A stretch of DNA of 38,633 nt from Acidimicrobiales bacterium (GTDB taxonomy: Bacteria; Actinomycetota; Acidimicrobiia; Acidimicrobiales; Iamiaceae), in contig JAGQSO010000054.1 of NCBI GenBank assembly GCA_020439505.1, forward strand, positions 1 to 38,633, read 5' to 3'. A program made the position numbers and the translations under genes. Shown piece by piece: positions 24,205 to 32,805 of the stretch (position 1 is the first letter of the stretch; every line of letters begins with the position of its first letter). The notes beneath the pieces were generated by a model. It was given only the letters and a program-made list of their open reading frames with translations, did not search any database and was not told the origin of the DNA.

Positions 24205-24294
24205 GGGGTACCTCGGGGCAGGGGCGACCGGACGGTCTTGCGAACCGGACCATGGTAATGGGCCGGCGGACTCCCGATCCTGCGCCGGTTCCGG

Positions 24295-25635
24295 TCAGAC
24301 GCCGGCGGCCCGCACCGCATCGGCGAGGGTGTCGGCCACCGCCCGGGCCTTTTCCTCGGTCGGGGCCTCGACCATGACCCTGATCAGTGGCTCGGTACCG
24401 CTGGCCCGCAGGAGCACCCGGCCGCTGTCACCCAACTCTGCCTCGGCCGCCTGCACCTGGGGAGCGACCTTCTCGGTCAGGTGGGGGTCACGTCGTTCGG
24501 TCCTCACGTTCACCAGAACCTGGGGCAGGCGGGTCATGGTGGCGGCAGCCAGTTCGTGGAGCGGTCGACCCGACCGCTTGACCACGTCGGCCAGGTTCAG
24601 CCCGGTGAGCAAGCCGTCACCGGTCGAGGCCAGGTCACGGAAGATGACGTGACCCGACTGCTCGCCCCCCAGGGTGAAACCACCTCGATCGAGCTCCTCC
24701 AACACATAGCGGTCACCGACCGCGGTATCGACCACCTCGATCCCCCGGACCGCCATCCCCTGGCGGAACCCGAGGTTGCTCATCACCGTCACCACCACCG
24801 TGTCGTGGGCCAGCCTGCCCCGCTGGTGACGGTCGACGGCGCAGATGCCGATGATCTCGTCTCCGTCCACGAGCTTCCCCTGAGCATCCACCGCCAGCAC
24901 CCGGTCGGCGTCGCCGTCGAAGGCCAGCCCCAGGTCCGCCCCCGCGGCCACCACCGCGGCCTGAAGGTCACCGGGGTGGGTGGAGCCGCAGGCCTCGTTG
25001 ATGTTGATCCCGTCAGGGTTGTCGTGGATGGCGGTGACCACGACCCCCAACTCGGTGAGTACCGGCACCGCCAGGGGCGAGGCCGCCCCGTTGGCGGTGT
25101 CCACCACGATCCTCATCCCGGCCAGATCCCGGCCCTCGAGCACGTCACTGGTGAGGCGTTCGCGGTAGCGCGCCATCGCCCCGTCATCGAAGACCATCGT
25201 CCCGACATCGGCGCCCGCAGGCCTCTGGTGGGCATCGCCGCCGACCCCCAGAACCCGCAACTCGGACTCCAGTGCCTCCTCGACCTCATCTGACAGCTTC
25301 AGGCCACCGGCGGCGAACAATTTGATCCCGTTGTCGCCGAAGGGGTTGTGGGAGGCCGAAACCATCGCCGCCGGGCACTCAGCCGAGGCTGAGGCGTAGG
25401 CAACACCAGGGGTGGGCAACACCCCCAGATCGACGACCTCCACCCCCTCCGAGGCGAGACCGGCCGCCAGCGCCGCCACCAGCAGCGTCCCGGACCGGCG
25501 GGTGTCACGGCCGATGTACCACCGTTCACCGCCGAGCACCCGAGCCGCCGAACGGCCGAGCAGCAGAGCCAGCTCCGGGGTGAGCTCCACGTTGGCGACA
25601 CCCCGTACACCGTCGGTACCGAACTTCAACGACAT
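24295..25635 (-). CDS. glmM: Phosphoglucosamine mutase
   Basis: A 446-residue alpha-D-phosphohexomutase that converts glucosamine-6-phosphate to glucosamine-1-phosphate for UDP-GlcNAc and peptidoglycan synthesis. FGTDGVRG is at the N-terminus; the phosphoserine loop is MVSASHNPFGDNGIK near residue 100; the metal-binding loop is FDGDADR near 240; GEQSGH is the sugar-binding loop; and the C-terminal RASGTEPLIRVMVEA binds phosphate. Length and motifs are typical of GlmM. It follows rpsI after 191 nt containing complex secondary structure and precedes the GlmS-like gene, an arrangement common in actinobacteria. Confidence 0.96.
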   Translation of the reverse strand: MSLKFGTDGVRGVANVELTPELALLLGRSAARVLGGERWYIGRDTRRSGTLLVAALAAGLASEGVEVVDLGVLPTPGVAYASASAECPAAMVSASHNPFGDNGIKLFAAGGLKLSDEVEEALESELRVLGVGGDAHQRPAGADVGTMVFDDGAMARYRERLTSDVLEGRDLAGMRIVVDTANGAASPLAVPVLTELGVVVTAIHDNPDGININEACGSTHPGDLQAAVVAAGADLGLAFDGDADRVLAVDAQGKLVDGDEIIGICAVDRHQRGRLAHDTVVVTVMSNLGFRQGMAVRGIEVVDTAVGDRYVLEELDRGGFTLGGEQSGHVIFRDLASTGDGLLTGLNLADVVKRSGRPLHELAAATMTRLPQVLVNVRTERRDPHLTEKVAPQVQAAEAELGDSGRVLLRASGTEPLIRVMVEAPTEEKARAVADTLADAVRAAGV

Positions 25636-25700
25636 GGGGAACCTCGACGGTAGGAGCAGGGGTCTTGGTGGGTGCGTCCGGTGGAGACCAGATCAGAACC

Positions 25701-25792
25701 CCACGCCAGCCGAGCCCCAGGCGATCGGGACGAACGGGACCGGACGCGCCGCTGGCGTGGCCCCGCACCGTAGTGGGAGCACACGCCAGCGG
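25701..25792 (-). promoter_or_regulatory. Mutually exclusive hairpins in the glmM leader (possible attenuator)
   Basis: Three segments share complementarity: 25,701-25,710 (CCACGCCAGC), 25,749-25,760 (CCGCTGGCGTGG) and 25,782-25,792 (CACGCCAGCGG). The middle one can pair perfectly with either flank, 10 bp on one side and 11 bp on the other, but not both. On the transcribed strand this lies between rpsI and glmM, 66 nt before the glmM start. The geometry is that of an attenuator or riboswitch-like leader. No known riboswitch consensus was recognised. Confidence 0.4.
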
Positions 25793-25802
25793 ACGGTACC
25801 GG

Positions 25803-25821
25803 GGCCGGCGCATGGCCGGCC
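25803..25821 (-). terminator. Hairpin directly after rpsI
   Basis: GGCCGGC (25803-25809) and GCCGGCC (25815-25821) form a 7-bp GC stem with a 5-nt loop, starting 5 nt after the rpsI stop on the minus strand. It has no U tract, so it may be a weak terminator, a transcript-end stabiliser or part of the larger glmM leader structure. Confidence 0.4.
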
Positions 25822-25826
25822 GACGA

Positions 25827-26219
25827 TCAGCGCTTGGAGTACTGCGGAGCCTTGCGGGCCTTCTTGAGGCCGTACTTCTTGGACTCCTTCTTGCGGTCGT
25901 CACGGGTCAAGAACCCGGCCCGCTTGAGAGGGGTGCGCAGTTCGGGGTCGAGCTCGATGAGGGCCCGGGCAATGGCCAGACGAAGGGCGCCGGCCTGTCC
26001 GCTGACACCGCCACCGTGCAGCGTGGCGTCGACGTCGTAGGTTTCCGCGGTCTCGGTGAGGCGGAGGGGCTCGGAGAGGATCATCCGGTGGGTGGGGTTG
26101 GGGAAGAAGTCCTCCACGTCCCGACCGTTGATGGTGATCTTGCCTTCGCCGTTGCGGAGACGGGCACGGGCGACGGCTTCCTTGCGGCGGCCGGTGGATT
26201 GCACGAGGGGCTTGGTCAC
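25827..26219 (-). CDS. rpsI: 30S ribosomal protein S9
   Basis: A 130-residue protein starting with GTG behind a GGAG site. It has the S9 core [19 protein letters not shown] near the N-terminus, [19 protein letters not shown] in the middle and the conserved basic tail [12 protein letters not shown], whose terminal SKR reaches the P-site tRNA in the ribosome. It follows rplM after 11 nt; this L13-S9 pair is nearly universal in bacteria. Confidence 0.97.
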   Translation of the reverse strand: MTKPLVQSTGRRKEAVARARLRNGEGKITINGRDVEDFFPNPTHRMILSEPLRLTETAETYDVDATLHGGGVSGQAGALRLAIARALIELDPELRTPLKRAGFLTRDDRKKESKKYGLKKARKAPQYSKR

Positions 26220-26230
26220 AGCAAGGGCTC

Positions 26231-26680
26231 CTAGGCGCTGCGGCGGGCGTGGTCGAGCTCGAGCACCTTGGGCTGCTGAGCGGCATGGGGATGTGAGGGG
26301 CCGGCGTAGACCTTGAGCTTGCGCAGCTGGGCCCGGCCGAGCCGGTTGTGGGGCAGCATGCCCCGCACCGAGCGGCGGACCGCCTCCTCGGGCTTGCGGT
26401 CGAGCAGGTCGGCGAACGTCTGCTCTTTGATGCCACCGGGGAACCCGGAGTGGCGGTAGATCTTCTTCTTCTCGGCCTTGCCCGAGGTCAGGACGACCTT
26501 GTCGGCGTTGATGATGATCACGTGGTCGCCCATGTCCATGTGGGGGGCGAAGGTGACCTTGTGCTTGCCGCGCAGGATGCGGGCCACCTCGGTCGCCAGG
26601 CGACCCAGCACGAGGCCGTCGGCGTCGACGATCACCCAGTCACGGGTGATCTCAGAGGCTTTGGGGGTGTAGGTGGGCAC
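26231..26680 (-). CDS. rplM: 50S ribosomal protein L13
   Basis: A 149-residue protein with a GTG start. [19 protein letters not shown] near residue 15, [33 protein letters not shown] and [20 protein letters not shown] are the standard L13 blocks. L13 is an early 50S assembly protein that binds 23S rRNA. It is the first gene of the rplM-rpsI unit, with a promoter candidate about 90-120 nt upstream. Confidence 0.97.
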   Translation of the reverse strand: MPTYTPKASEITRDWVIVDADGLVLGRLATEVARILRGKHKVTFAPHMDMGDHVIIINADKVVLTSGKAEKKKIYRHSGFPGGIKEQTFADLLDRKPEEAVRRSVRGMLPHNRLGRAQLRKLKVYAGPSHPHAAQQPKVLELDHARRSA

Positions 26681-26770
26681 GCGGGGCGTTCCTTGCTCGG
26701 TTCACTGATGGATGGCTTCTGCACCGACGGCTGCGGGGAACGCGCCGAGCGACAACAGGGCCGAGGGACA

Positions 26771-26800
26771 ACGATACGGGTCCGGCGTCAGCCGGGGCAA
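26771..26800 (-). promoter_or_regulatory. Candidate promoter for rplM-rpsI
   Basis: On the minus strand TTGCCC (26795-26800) and TATCGT (26771-26776) are separated by 18 nt, about 90 nt before the rplM start and inside the 220-nt gap after truA. The hexamer matches are moderate. Confidence 0.4.
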
Positions 26801-26900
26801 ATAGCAGGTCGGGCGACGCCGGTGGCGGACCTGCCCCGATCTCGGCCACCGTTGTCGACCACGGCGGACCCCACAGCCCCACGGCGCCGAGCGCTGGTCG

Positions 26901-27767
26901 TCAGTCCGCCGAGTTCCAACCCGGATACCGCACCGTCCACAGGGTCAGGCCCTGGGGAGGTGCGATGTTTCCGGTTCGGGACCGGTCTCGGGCCCGGATG
27001 ATCGACAGGACGTCACCGGCGTGTCGGCGACCCCTACCAACGTCGACCAGAAGCCCGACGACCGATCGGACCATCTGGTGACAGAACGATGAGGCCTCGA
27101 TCTCGAATCGCAGCTCATCTTCGTCGGCCCGCTCCCACCGCGCCTCTACAACCCGCCTGACCAGCGATGGTTCTTCCCCGTCGGATCTCTTGGGCCGACG
27201 ACAGAACGACGAGAAGTCATGTTCTCCGATCAACGCGTCGCAGGCCAGGGTCATCGCCGGCCATGACAGCTCGTCGGGGACGTGCCAGGCGTATCGATCC
27301 CGGAACGGGTCGGGCGCGGGCCGGTTGACGACCCGGTACCGGTACCGCCGGGCGACCGCGGTGAAACGGGCGTCGAAGTCGTCGTCCACCACCGCCACGT
27401 CGGTGACAGCGATGTCAGGGCCGCACATCGAGTTGAGGGACTTGAGCATCGCCTCCGGGTCCACCCGGTCGAGGGCGGCGTCGAAGGTGACCACCTGGGC
27501 GCGGGCGTGAACGCCCTTGTCGGTTCGTCCGGCACAGGTGATGTCGACACGATGTCCCACGACGGTGGTGAGGGCATCGGCGAGCACACCACCCACCGTG
27601 CGCACCCCGGCGTTGGCCGCGAACCCGTGGAATCCAGCCCCGTCATAGGCCAGCACCAGCCGCACCCGGCAGGTCCGCCCCCCCGCCGGGGCCAACACGC
27701 CCGAGGGCTGCGATACGCCGGACGGGTCCACCGAGTCCGATAGGTCGTCGAGTTCGAACAGCGTCAT
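26901..27767 (-). CDS. truA: tRNA pseudouridine(38-40) synthase
   Basis: A 288-residue enzyme that isomerises uridines 38-40 in the anticodon arm. The catalytic aspartate lies in CAGRTDKGVHARAQVV; RLVLAYDGAGFHGFAAN marks the start of the fold, and RRYRYRVVN, HDFSSFCRRP and IEASSFCHQMVRSVVG complete the TruA signature. The first 30 residues are an unconserved Ser/Asp/Gly-rich extension before the core. It lies after rplQ, separated by a strong hairpin, the usual actinobacterial position. Confidence 0.95.
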   Translation of the reverse strand: MTLFELDDLSDSVDPSGVSQPSGVLAPAGGRTCRVRLVLAYDGAGFHGFAANAGVRTVGGVLADALTTVVGHRVDITCAGRTDKGVHARAQVVTFDAALDRVDPEAMLKSLNSMCGPDIAVTDVAVVDDDFDARFTAVARRYRYRVVNRPAPDPFRDRYAWHVPDELSWPAMTLACDALIGEHDFSSFCRRPKRSDGEEPSLVRRVVEARWERADEDELRFEIEASSFCHQMVRSVVGLLVDVGRGRRHAGDVLSIIRARDRSRTGNIAPPQGLTLWTVRYPGWNSAD

Positions 27768-27786
27768 CTTGGATCGTGGGGCTCTA

Positions 27787-27792
27787 ATTCTA
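27787..27792 (-). promoter_or_regulatory. Possible -10 box for truA
   Basis: TAGAAT on the minus strand lies 20 nt before the truA ATG, in a locally AT-rich spot of an otherwise GC-rich gap. No clear -35 box is seen at 16-18 nt. It would give a very short leader. Confidence 0.3.
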
Positions 27793-27863
27793 CCGATATC
27801 GGACGGACCCTATCCATCACCTGGGTCCGGTCTCGGTGTCCGCGGTCTGGTCCTTGACGCGTC

Positions 27864-27890
27864 GGAGGCCCGCCTCGACGGCGGGCCTCC
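27864..27890 (-). terminator. Strong hairpin after rplQ (end of the alpha operon)
   Basis: GGAGGCCCGC (27864-27873) pairs perfectly with GCGGGCCTCC (27881-27890) around a 7-nt loop. It lies 29 nt past the rplQ stop on the transcribed strand. There is no U run, which is common for terminators in high-GC actinobacteria. It probably ends the infA-rplQ transcript. Confidence 0.65.
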
Positions 27891-27918
27891 TCACATCGGT
27901 TGTAGTGGCCGGGTCGGG

Positions 27919-28272
27919 TCAGACCAGCTCGATGCGGGCCATCGGGGCGTTGTCGCCGTGACGGGGGCCCAACTTGAGGATCCGGGTGTAGCCGCCGTTG
28001 CGCTCGGCGTAGCGGGGACCGACCTCGTCGAACAGCTTGGCCGCGATCTCCTTGTCGTTGAGGTAGGCCACCACCTGACGGTGGTTGTGGAGGCCGCCCT
28101 TTTTGGCCTTGGTGATCATCTTCTCGGCCACGGGGCGCAGTGCCTTGGCCTTGGCCTCGGTGGTGATGATCCCCTCAGCGGCGATCAGCGACGAGACCAG
28201 GTTGGCCATCATCAGGCGCTGGTGCGCCGAGTCTCCGCCGAACCGGCGGCCCTTCTTCGGGGTGGCGGGCAT
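27919..28272 (-). CDS. rplQ: 50S ribosomal protein L17
   Basis: A 117-residue protein. It has [20 protein letters not shown] near the N-terminus, the [19 protein letters not shown] block and [20 protein letters not shown], followed by [20 protein letters not shown] at the end; all are classic L17 motifs. L17 lines the peptide exit tunnel region of the large subunit. One base separates its ATG from the rpoA stop, so the two are translationally linked. Confidence 0.97.
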   Translation of the reverse strand: MPATPKKGRRFGGDSAHQRLMMANLVSSLIAAEGIITTEAKAKALRPVAEKMITKAKKGGLHNHRQVVAYLNDKEIAAKLFDEVGPRYAERNGGYTRILKLGPRHGDNAPMARIELV

Positions 28273-28273
28273 G

Positions 28274-29212
28274 TCACTCCATCCCGCGGAGCGCCAGGCC
28301 CCGCTCGTTCAGCTTTTCCTTGACCTCGTCGAGCGACTTCTGGCCGAAGTTGGTGATGGCCAGAAGGTCATCCTCGCTCTTGCGCAGCAGCTCGCCGACG
28401 GTGTTCACCTGGGCGCGCTTGAGGCAGTTGCGGGGACGCTCGGAGAGGTCGAGATCTTCGATGGGGGTCTCCAACTCGGGCGAGGCGGCCATTGCGGCAC
28501 TGGTCTCACCGAGTTCGAGAGTGGGGGGCTCGTCGCTCATCTCGGCCACCAGGGTCACGAGCTTGGCGAGGGTGTCACCAGCCGATGCCAAGGCATCCCG
28601 AGGGGTGATGGAGCCGTCGGTCTCGATGTCGAGAACCAACCGGTCGTAGTTGGTGTCCATCTCGACGCGGGTGGGCTCCACCTGGAAGGTGACGCGCCGC
28701 ACCGGCGAGAAGATGGCGTCGACGGGGATCACACCGATGGTGTTGGATCCCTTGTCACGGTCGGCGGACAGGTAGCCCCGGCCCCGCTCGACGGTGAGAT
28801 CCAGCGCCAGCCGGCCCTTCTCGTTGAGGGTGGCCAGGTGGTGACCGGAGTTGAGCACCTCGATGTCAGAGGTGGTCTGGATGTCGGCCCCGGTGACGTC
28901 GGCCGCTCCCCGCAGGTCGATGCGGAGGGTGACCGGGTCGTCGGACGTGGACGTGAGCACCAGATCCTTGAGGTTCAAGATGATGTCGGTGACATCCTCG
29001 GTGACCCCGGTGATGGTGCCGAACTCGTGCAAGGCGTCATCGAAGCGGACCGCCGTGATGGCGGCGCCGGGGATCGACGACAGGAGTGTACGGCGCAGCG
29101 AGTTGCCGAGCGTGTGGCCGAAGCCGGGCTCGAGCGGGCTGACCGAGAAACGTTGACGGTTGTTCTCCTCCTCGCCGACGGGCTCGACCGTGGGACGCTG
29201 AATGACCAGCAT
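28274..29212 (-). CDS. rpoA: DNA-directed RNA polymerase alpha subunit
   Basis: A 312-residue subunit. The N-terminal dimerisation domain has [20 protein letters not shown] near residue 25, [16 protein letters not shown] and the insert domain. A flexible linker lies near residues 225-250, and the C-terminal domain ([34 protein letters not shown]) contacts DNA UP elements and activators. It nucleates polymerase assembly. Length is typical of actinobacterial alpha (about 310-350). It is flanked by rpsD upstream (32 nt) and rplQ downstream (1 nt). Confidence 0.97.
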   Translation of the reverse strand: MLVIQRPTVEPVGEEENNRQRFSVSPLEPGFGHTLGNSLRRTLLSSIPGAAITAVRFDDALHEFGTITGVTEDVTDIILNLKDLVLTSTSDDPVTLRIDLRGAADVTGADIQTTSDIEVLNSGHHLATLNEKGRLALDLTVERGRGYLSADRDKGSNTIGVIPVDAIFSPVRRVTFQVEPTRVEMDTNYDRLVLDIETDGSITPRDALASAGDTLAKLVTLVAEMSDEPPTLELGETSAAMAASPELETPIEDLDLSERPRNCLKRAQVNTVGELLRKSEDDLLAITNFGQKSLDEVKEKLNERGLALRGME

Positions 29213-29244
29213 GTGAAGCCTTCCTCAGGGGTTTCGGCGGGCGG

Positions 29245-29859
29245 TTACTTGGAGTAGAGCTCGACGATGAGCTGTTCACGCACGGGAACGTCGATCTGCT
29301 CACGGGTGGGCAGATCACGCACCGTCACCTGGAAGCCGTCGTCGCCGACCTCCAGCCACGCCGGCTTCAGCCGGTCGAGCGTGTCCAGGTTGTGGCGGAT
29401 CACGATCATCTGGCGGGGCTTGTCCCGCAGAGAGATGACGTCGCCCTTGCGAACCCGGTAGCTGGGGATGTCCACCCGGCGACCGTTCACGTTGATCATG
29501 CCGTGGCCCACGAACTGGCGGGCCTGGGGACGGGTGGAAGCCCAACCGGCCCGGAACACGATGTTGTCAAGGCGCTGCTCGAGCATGCGGAGCAGGTTCT
29601 CGCCGGTCACGCCCTTCTGGCGGCTGGCTTCCTTGTAGAGGTTGGAGAACGGACGCTCCAACACGCCGTAGATGTACTTGGCCTTCTGCTTCTCCTGAAG
29701 CTGGAGCAGGTACTCAGACGGCTGGCGGCGACGGCTACGGCCGTGCTCGCCCGGGGGGTACGGGCGCTTGTTGAGCGCCTTGGAACCCTTCTCGTTCTCG
29801 AAGATGTTGACGCCGAGGCGGCGCGAGATCTTGACCTTGGGGCCGGTGTAGCGAGCCAT
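29245..29859 (-). CDS. rpsD: 30S ribosomal protein S4
   Basis: A 204-residue protein. The N-terminus (MARYTGPKVKISRRLGVNIF) lacks the zinc-binding cysteines found in some bacteria. RPYPPGEHGRSRRRQPSEY and an S4 RNA-binding domain (MLEQRLDNIVFRAGWASTRP, GHGMINVNGRRVDIPSYRV) follow. S4 is a primary 16S-binding assembly protein and in some bacteria represses its own operon. It sits between rpsK and rpoA as in other alpha operons. Confidence 0.97.
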   Translation of the reverse strand: MARYTGPKVKISRRLGVNIFENEKGSKALNKRPYPPGEHGRSRRRQPSEYLLQLQEKQKAKYIYGVLERPFSNLYKEASRQKGVTGENLLRMLEQRLDNIVFRAGWASTRPQARQFVGHGMINVNGRRVDIPSYRVRKGDVISLRDKPRQMIVIRHNLDTLDRLKPAWLEVGDDGFQVTVRDLPTREQIDVPVREQLIVELYSK

Positions 29860-29871
29860 GTTCGTCCTCCG

Positions 29872-30270
29872 TCAGATCCGACGCCGCTTGGGGGGGCGGC
29901 AGCCGTTGTGGGGCATCGGGGTCACGTCTTTGATTCCGGTGACCTCGATGCCGGTGTTCTGGATCGAGCGGATGGCGGTCTCACGGCCCGAGCCGGGGCC
30001 CTTCACCAGGACATCCACCTTGCGGACACCGTGCTCCATGGCGGCGCGGGCGGCTTTCTCGGCCGCCATCTGGGCAGCGTAGGGGGTCGACTTGCGGGAC
30101 CCCTTGAAGCCCACGTTGCCTGCCGACGCCCACGACAAGACGTTGCCGGACTGGTCGGTGATGGACACGATGGTGTTGTTGAACGAGCTCTTGATGTGCG
30201 CCACCCCGTAGGTGACGTTCTTGCGCTCGCGCTTGCGGGGCCGACGACCCCCGGGCTTTGGCTTGGCCAT
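29872..30270 (-). CDS. rpsK: 30S ribosomal protein S11
   Basis: A 132-residue protein with a basic N-terminus ([19 protein letters not shown]). It continues with [40 protein letters not shown] and the C-terminal [18 protein letters not shown], the standard S11 signature. It lies on the 30S platform. Its ATG overlaps the rpsM stop by one base. Confidence 0.97.
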   Translation of the reverse strand: MAKPKPGGRRPRKRERKNVTYGVAHIKSSFNNTIVSITDQSGNVLSWASAGNVGFKGSRKSTPYAAQMAAEKAARAAMEHGVRKVDVLVKGPGSGRETAIRSIQNTGIEVTGIKDVTPMPHNGCRPPKRRRI

Positions 30271-30647
30271 TACTTCCGAACCTTCTTCTTGCCGGCGACC
30301 GTCTTCTTCGGGCCCTTGCGGGTCCGGGCGTTGGTTTGGGTGCGCTGACCGCGGACCGGCAGGCCCTTGCGGTGGCGCAGACCCTGGTAGGACCCGATTT
30401 CCATCTTGCGCTTGATGTCCTGCTGGACCGCACGCTTGAGGTCACCCTCGACCTTCAGGTTCTGGTCGATGTAGGCCCTGATCTTGTTGATCTCCTCATC
30501 GGTGAGGTCCCGGGTACGGGTGCTCTCGGAGATCCCGGTGGCTTCGCAGATCTGCTCAGCGGTGCTACGGCCGATGCCGAACACGTAGGTGAGCGAGATG
30601 ACGAGCCGCTTCTCTCGGGGGATGTCGACGCCGGCGATACGTGCCAT
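30270..30647 (-). CDS. rpsM: 30S ribosomal protein S13
   Basis: A 125-residue protein. It starts [20 protein letters not shown], has the helix-two-turn-helix segment [16 protein letters not shown] and the conserved C-terminal block [20 protein letters not shown] with a lysine-rich tail contacting P-site tRNA. It lies 3 nt after rpmJ and overlaps rpsK by one base. Confidence 0.97.
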   Translation of the reverse strand: MARIAGVDIPREKRLVISLTYVFGIGRSTAEQICEATGISESTRTRDLTDEEINKIRAYIDQNLKVEGDLKRAVQQDIKRKMEIGSYQGLRHRKGLPVRGQRTQTNARTRKGPKKTVAGKKKVRK

Positions 30648-30650
30648 TGA

Positions 30651-30767
30651 TCAGCCTTGCCTCTGCTTGTGACGCGGGTTGGACGAGCAGATGACATGGA
30701 CCCGGCCGTGGCGGCGGATCACCTTGCAGTGCTCACAGATGGGTTTGACGCTGGGTTGGACCTTCAT
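30651..30767 (-). CDS. rpmJ: 50S ribosomal protein L36 (zinc-binding form)
   Basis: A 38-residue protein: [20 protein letters not shown], then [18 protein letters not shown]. It holds the zinc ligands C11, C14, C27 and H33 of the canonical CXXC form. It lies between infA (44 nt upstream) and rpsM (3 nt downstream), the normal order in the alpha operon. Confidence 0.95.
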   Translation of the reverse strand: MKVQPSVKPICEHCKVIRRHGRVHVICSSNPRHKQRQG

Positions 30768-30811
30768 GGTGCCTTCAGGTGGTGGTCTACCGGTTGCTGT
30801 GGAGCGACCGG

Positions 30812-31036
30812 CTACTTGTAGCGGTACGTGATGCGGCCGCGGGACAGGTCATAGGGGGTCAGCTCGACCTGGACCCGGTCCCCTGGCAGGATCCGGATGT
30901 AGTGCATCCGCATCTTTCCGGAGATGTGAGCCAACACCTCGTGACCGTTCTCGAGCTCCACGCGGAACATGGCGTTCTTCTGCGCCTCGAGCACGGTGCC
31001 TTCGAGGACGATGGCGTCTTCCTTGGGCTTGGGCAG
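30812..31036 (-). CDS. infA: Translation initiation factor IF-1, apparent CTG start
   Basis: A 74-residue S1-fold protein: [20 protein letters not shown], then [20 protein letters not shown] and [20 protein letters not shown]. It binds the ribosomal A site during initiation. The family normally begins MPK or MAK. Here the codon before PKPKED is CTG at 31,036, preceded by AGGAG with 8 nt spacing. The only other in-frame start is a TTG 17 codons upstream that would add [17 protein letters not shown], unlike any IF-1, and would hide the ribosome-binding site inside the gene. CTG is therefore the best reading, though a base error in the sequence is possible. Confidence 0.93.
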   Translation of the reverse strand: MPKPKEDAIVLEGTVLEAQKNAMFRVELENGHEVLAHISGKMRMHYIRILPGDRVQVELTPYDLSRGRITYRYK

Positions 31037-31117
31037 GGGAGAATCTCCTGTTGAGACCGGGTAAAGTACGGCCCAGCCACGCGCCAAGAGCGCGAGGGCA
31101 CGACGGGCCGAAGGGAC

Positions 31118-31146
31118 ATGCTAACGCGACCCCGCCAATCGTCCAA
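31118..31146 (-). promoter_or_regulatory. Candidate promoter of the infA-rplQ operon
   Basis: On the minus strand TTGGAC (31141-31146) and TAGCAT (31118-31123) are 17 nt apart. They lie in the 331-nt gap between map and infA, about 82 nt before the infA start. The hexamers match consensus moderately and the spacing is ideal. The rest of that gap (31,147-31,367) shows no coding frame; it has a few GC-rich inverted repeats such as GGGCC/GGCCC near 31,230-31,250 that may end the map transcript. Confidence 0.45.
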
Positions 31147-31367
31147 GTCCGCCCCTAGCACGTCCGCCAGCCAAATGCAGGCATCATTGGCCCCCAGGTG
31201 ACGGTGCCGGGATGAGGGGCTATGGGAGGCGGGCCGAGAGCCGGGCCCACCCATGGGAACGGCAGGGTTGGACCGTGGCGGAGCCTCGATCCCACTAGCT
31301 CCGCAACGTCCACGACCGGTGCTGTCCGCTCGGACGCAAAGGCCCAGGTCAGCGGGGATATGAAACC

Positions 31368-32132
31368 TCATGGGAGGGTGAGGACCTCGGGACCTCGATC
31401 GGTGATGGCCACGGTGTGCTCGACATGGGCCGCCCACGATCCGTCCGAACTCACGACGCTCCAGTCGTCGTCGAGCACGTCGGTCCCGGGTTGACCGGCC
31501 ACCAACATCGGCTCGATCGCCAGGACATTCCCGATCCGCAGCTTGGCGCCGGTTCCCGGCGTACCGACGTTGGGTACGTTTGGGGATTCGTGCATGGCCC
31601 GCCCGATGGCGTGGCCGGTGTAACCCTCTACCACCGAGAAACCGGCGGCGACCGCCGTCGACTCGACCGCATGGCCAATGTCGCCGAGCCGGTTACCCGC
31701 CACCATCACCGCTATCGCCGCGTCGAGCGACGTCTCGGCCACCTCGATCAATAGAAGCCGCTCGGGCGATACCTCACCGACCGGCGCGGTGAAGGCCGCG
31801 TCCCCATGCCAGCCGTCGACCACCGCGCCGCAGTCGATCGAGATGATGTCGCCGTCTCGCAGGACCACGTCGTCGGAGGGGATCCCGTGGACCACCATCG
31901 AGTTGGGGGACGCGCAGATCACCGCCGGATACCCGTGGTACCCGAGGAAGTTGGACGAGGCACCACGATCGCGAAGCACCTCACGCCCCACCCGGTCCAA
32001 CGCCGCGGTGGTCACACCAGGCTCTATCGCAGCCCGGATGCGTTCGTGCATCTCGGCCACCACTCGACCGGCTAGCCGCATCGAGGCGATCTCGGTCGGG
32101 GTGCGAACCGCCGCCGAGCGGGTCAGACGCAT
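31368..32132 (-). CDS. map: Type I methionine aminopeptidase
   Basis: A 254-residue enzyme that removes the initiator methionine. The active-site His lies in SMVVHGIPSD; the metal ligands are in ISIDCGAVVDGWHGDAA (both Asp), YTGHAIGRAMHE (His), LAIEPML (Glu) and HVEHTVAI (Glu), so all five are present. There is no N-terminal SH3 or zinc extension, as in the short type Ia form. It follows adk after 6 nt and ends the secY-adk-map group before a 331-nt gap and the infA promoter region. Confidence 0.96.
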   Translation of the reverse strand: MRLTRSAAVRTPTEIASMRLAGRVVAEMHERIRAAIEPGVTTAALDRVGREVLRDRGASSNFLGYHGYPAVICASPNSMVVHGIPSDDVVLRDGDIISIDCGAVVDGWHGDAAFTAPVGEVSPERLLLIEVAETSLDAAIAVMVAGNRLGDIGHAVESTAVAAGFSVVEGYTGHAIGRAMHESPNVPNVGTPGTGAKLRIGNVLAIEPMLVAGQPGTDVLDDDWSVVSSDGSWAAHVEHTVAITDRGPEVLTLP

Positions 32133-32138
32133 TGAAGG

Positions 32139-32801
32139 TCAGGCCGACTGGTGGACGGTGATGGCGTCGATCACCCGGCCGAAAACATCGTCGGGGGTGC
32201 CAAGGCCGTCGACCTCCACCGCCTGGCCTCCGGCCCGGTAGAACTCCACCAACGGCAAGGTCTCGGCCGCGTACAGCTCGAGCCGCTTGCGAACCGCTCC
32301 CTCGGTGTCGTCGTCTCGCTGGACCACCTCGCCACCATCGGTGTCGCAGGTCCAGTCATCGGCGGGCGGCGTGTCGACCGAATAGATGCGACCGCACGAA
32401 CGGCACACCCGTCGCTTGGTTATACGCTCGATGACCTCCGACTCGGCCACCTCGAGGTTGAGTACCACCTCCAGAGGCAGTGTCGAGGTGATCGCCTCCA
32501 GCGCACGGGCTTGGGCCTCGGTCCGGGGAAAGCCGTCGAGGATGTAGCCACGTCCGGCCGCGTCGGGTTGGGCCAACCGCTCCTGGACCACGCCGACCAT
32601 GATCTCGTCGGACACCAGACCACCGGCGTCCATGACCGCCTTGGCCTTGAGACCGAACTCGGTACCGTCCTTCACCGCGGCTCGGAGCATGTCTCCGGTG
32701 GAGATGTGGGGTACGTCGAAGTGCTCGGCCAAGCGAACCGCTTGGGTTCCCTTGCCTGACCCCTGGCGGCCGAGCAGGACTAGTCGAATTCCGTTGGTCA
32801 T
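32139..32801 (-). CDS. adk: Adenylate kinase
   Basis: A 220-residue long-form enzyme. The P-loop is GRQGSGKGTQA at residues 11-21, the AMP site has HISTGDMLRAAV, DGFPRTEAQA is the core ATP/AMP block, and the LID carries a structural metal site CRSCG...WTCDTD. The fourth ligand is Asp rather than Cys, as in the Bacillus C3D-type LID. It converts ATP and AMP to two ADP. It starts 4 nt after the secY stop and is followed by map. Confidence 0.97.
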   Translation of the reverse strand: MTNGIRLVLLGRQGSGKGTQAVRLAEHFDVPHISTGDMLRAAVKDGTEFGLKAKAVMDAGGLVSDEIMVGVVQERLAQPDAAGRGYILDGFPRTEAQARALEAITSTLPLEVVLNLEVAESEVIERITKRRVCRSCGRIYSVDTPPADDWTCDTDGGEVVQRDDDTEGAVRKRLELYAAETLPLVEFYRAGGQAVEVDGLGTPDDVFGRVIDAITVHQSA

Positions 32802-32805
32802 CGGA

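Noticed and set aside
20947..24258. Plus-strand open frame of 1103 codons opposite the GlmS-like gene
   Set aside because: Composition is His/Gly/Arg/Asp-rich with no family motif, while the minus strand carries GlmS motifs; it is an antisense shadow.
24205..24294. glmS ribozyme upstream of the GlmS-like gene
   Set aside because: Only 90 nt separate glmM and the GlmS-like gene and I could not trace the ribozyme's double pseudoknot core.
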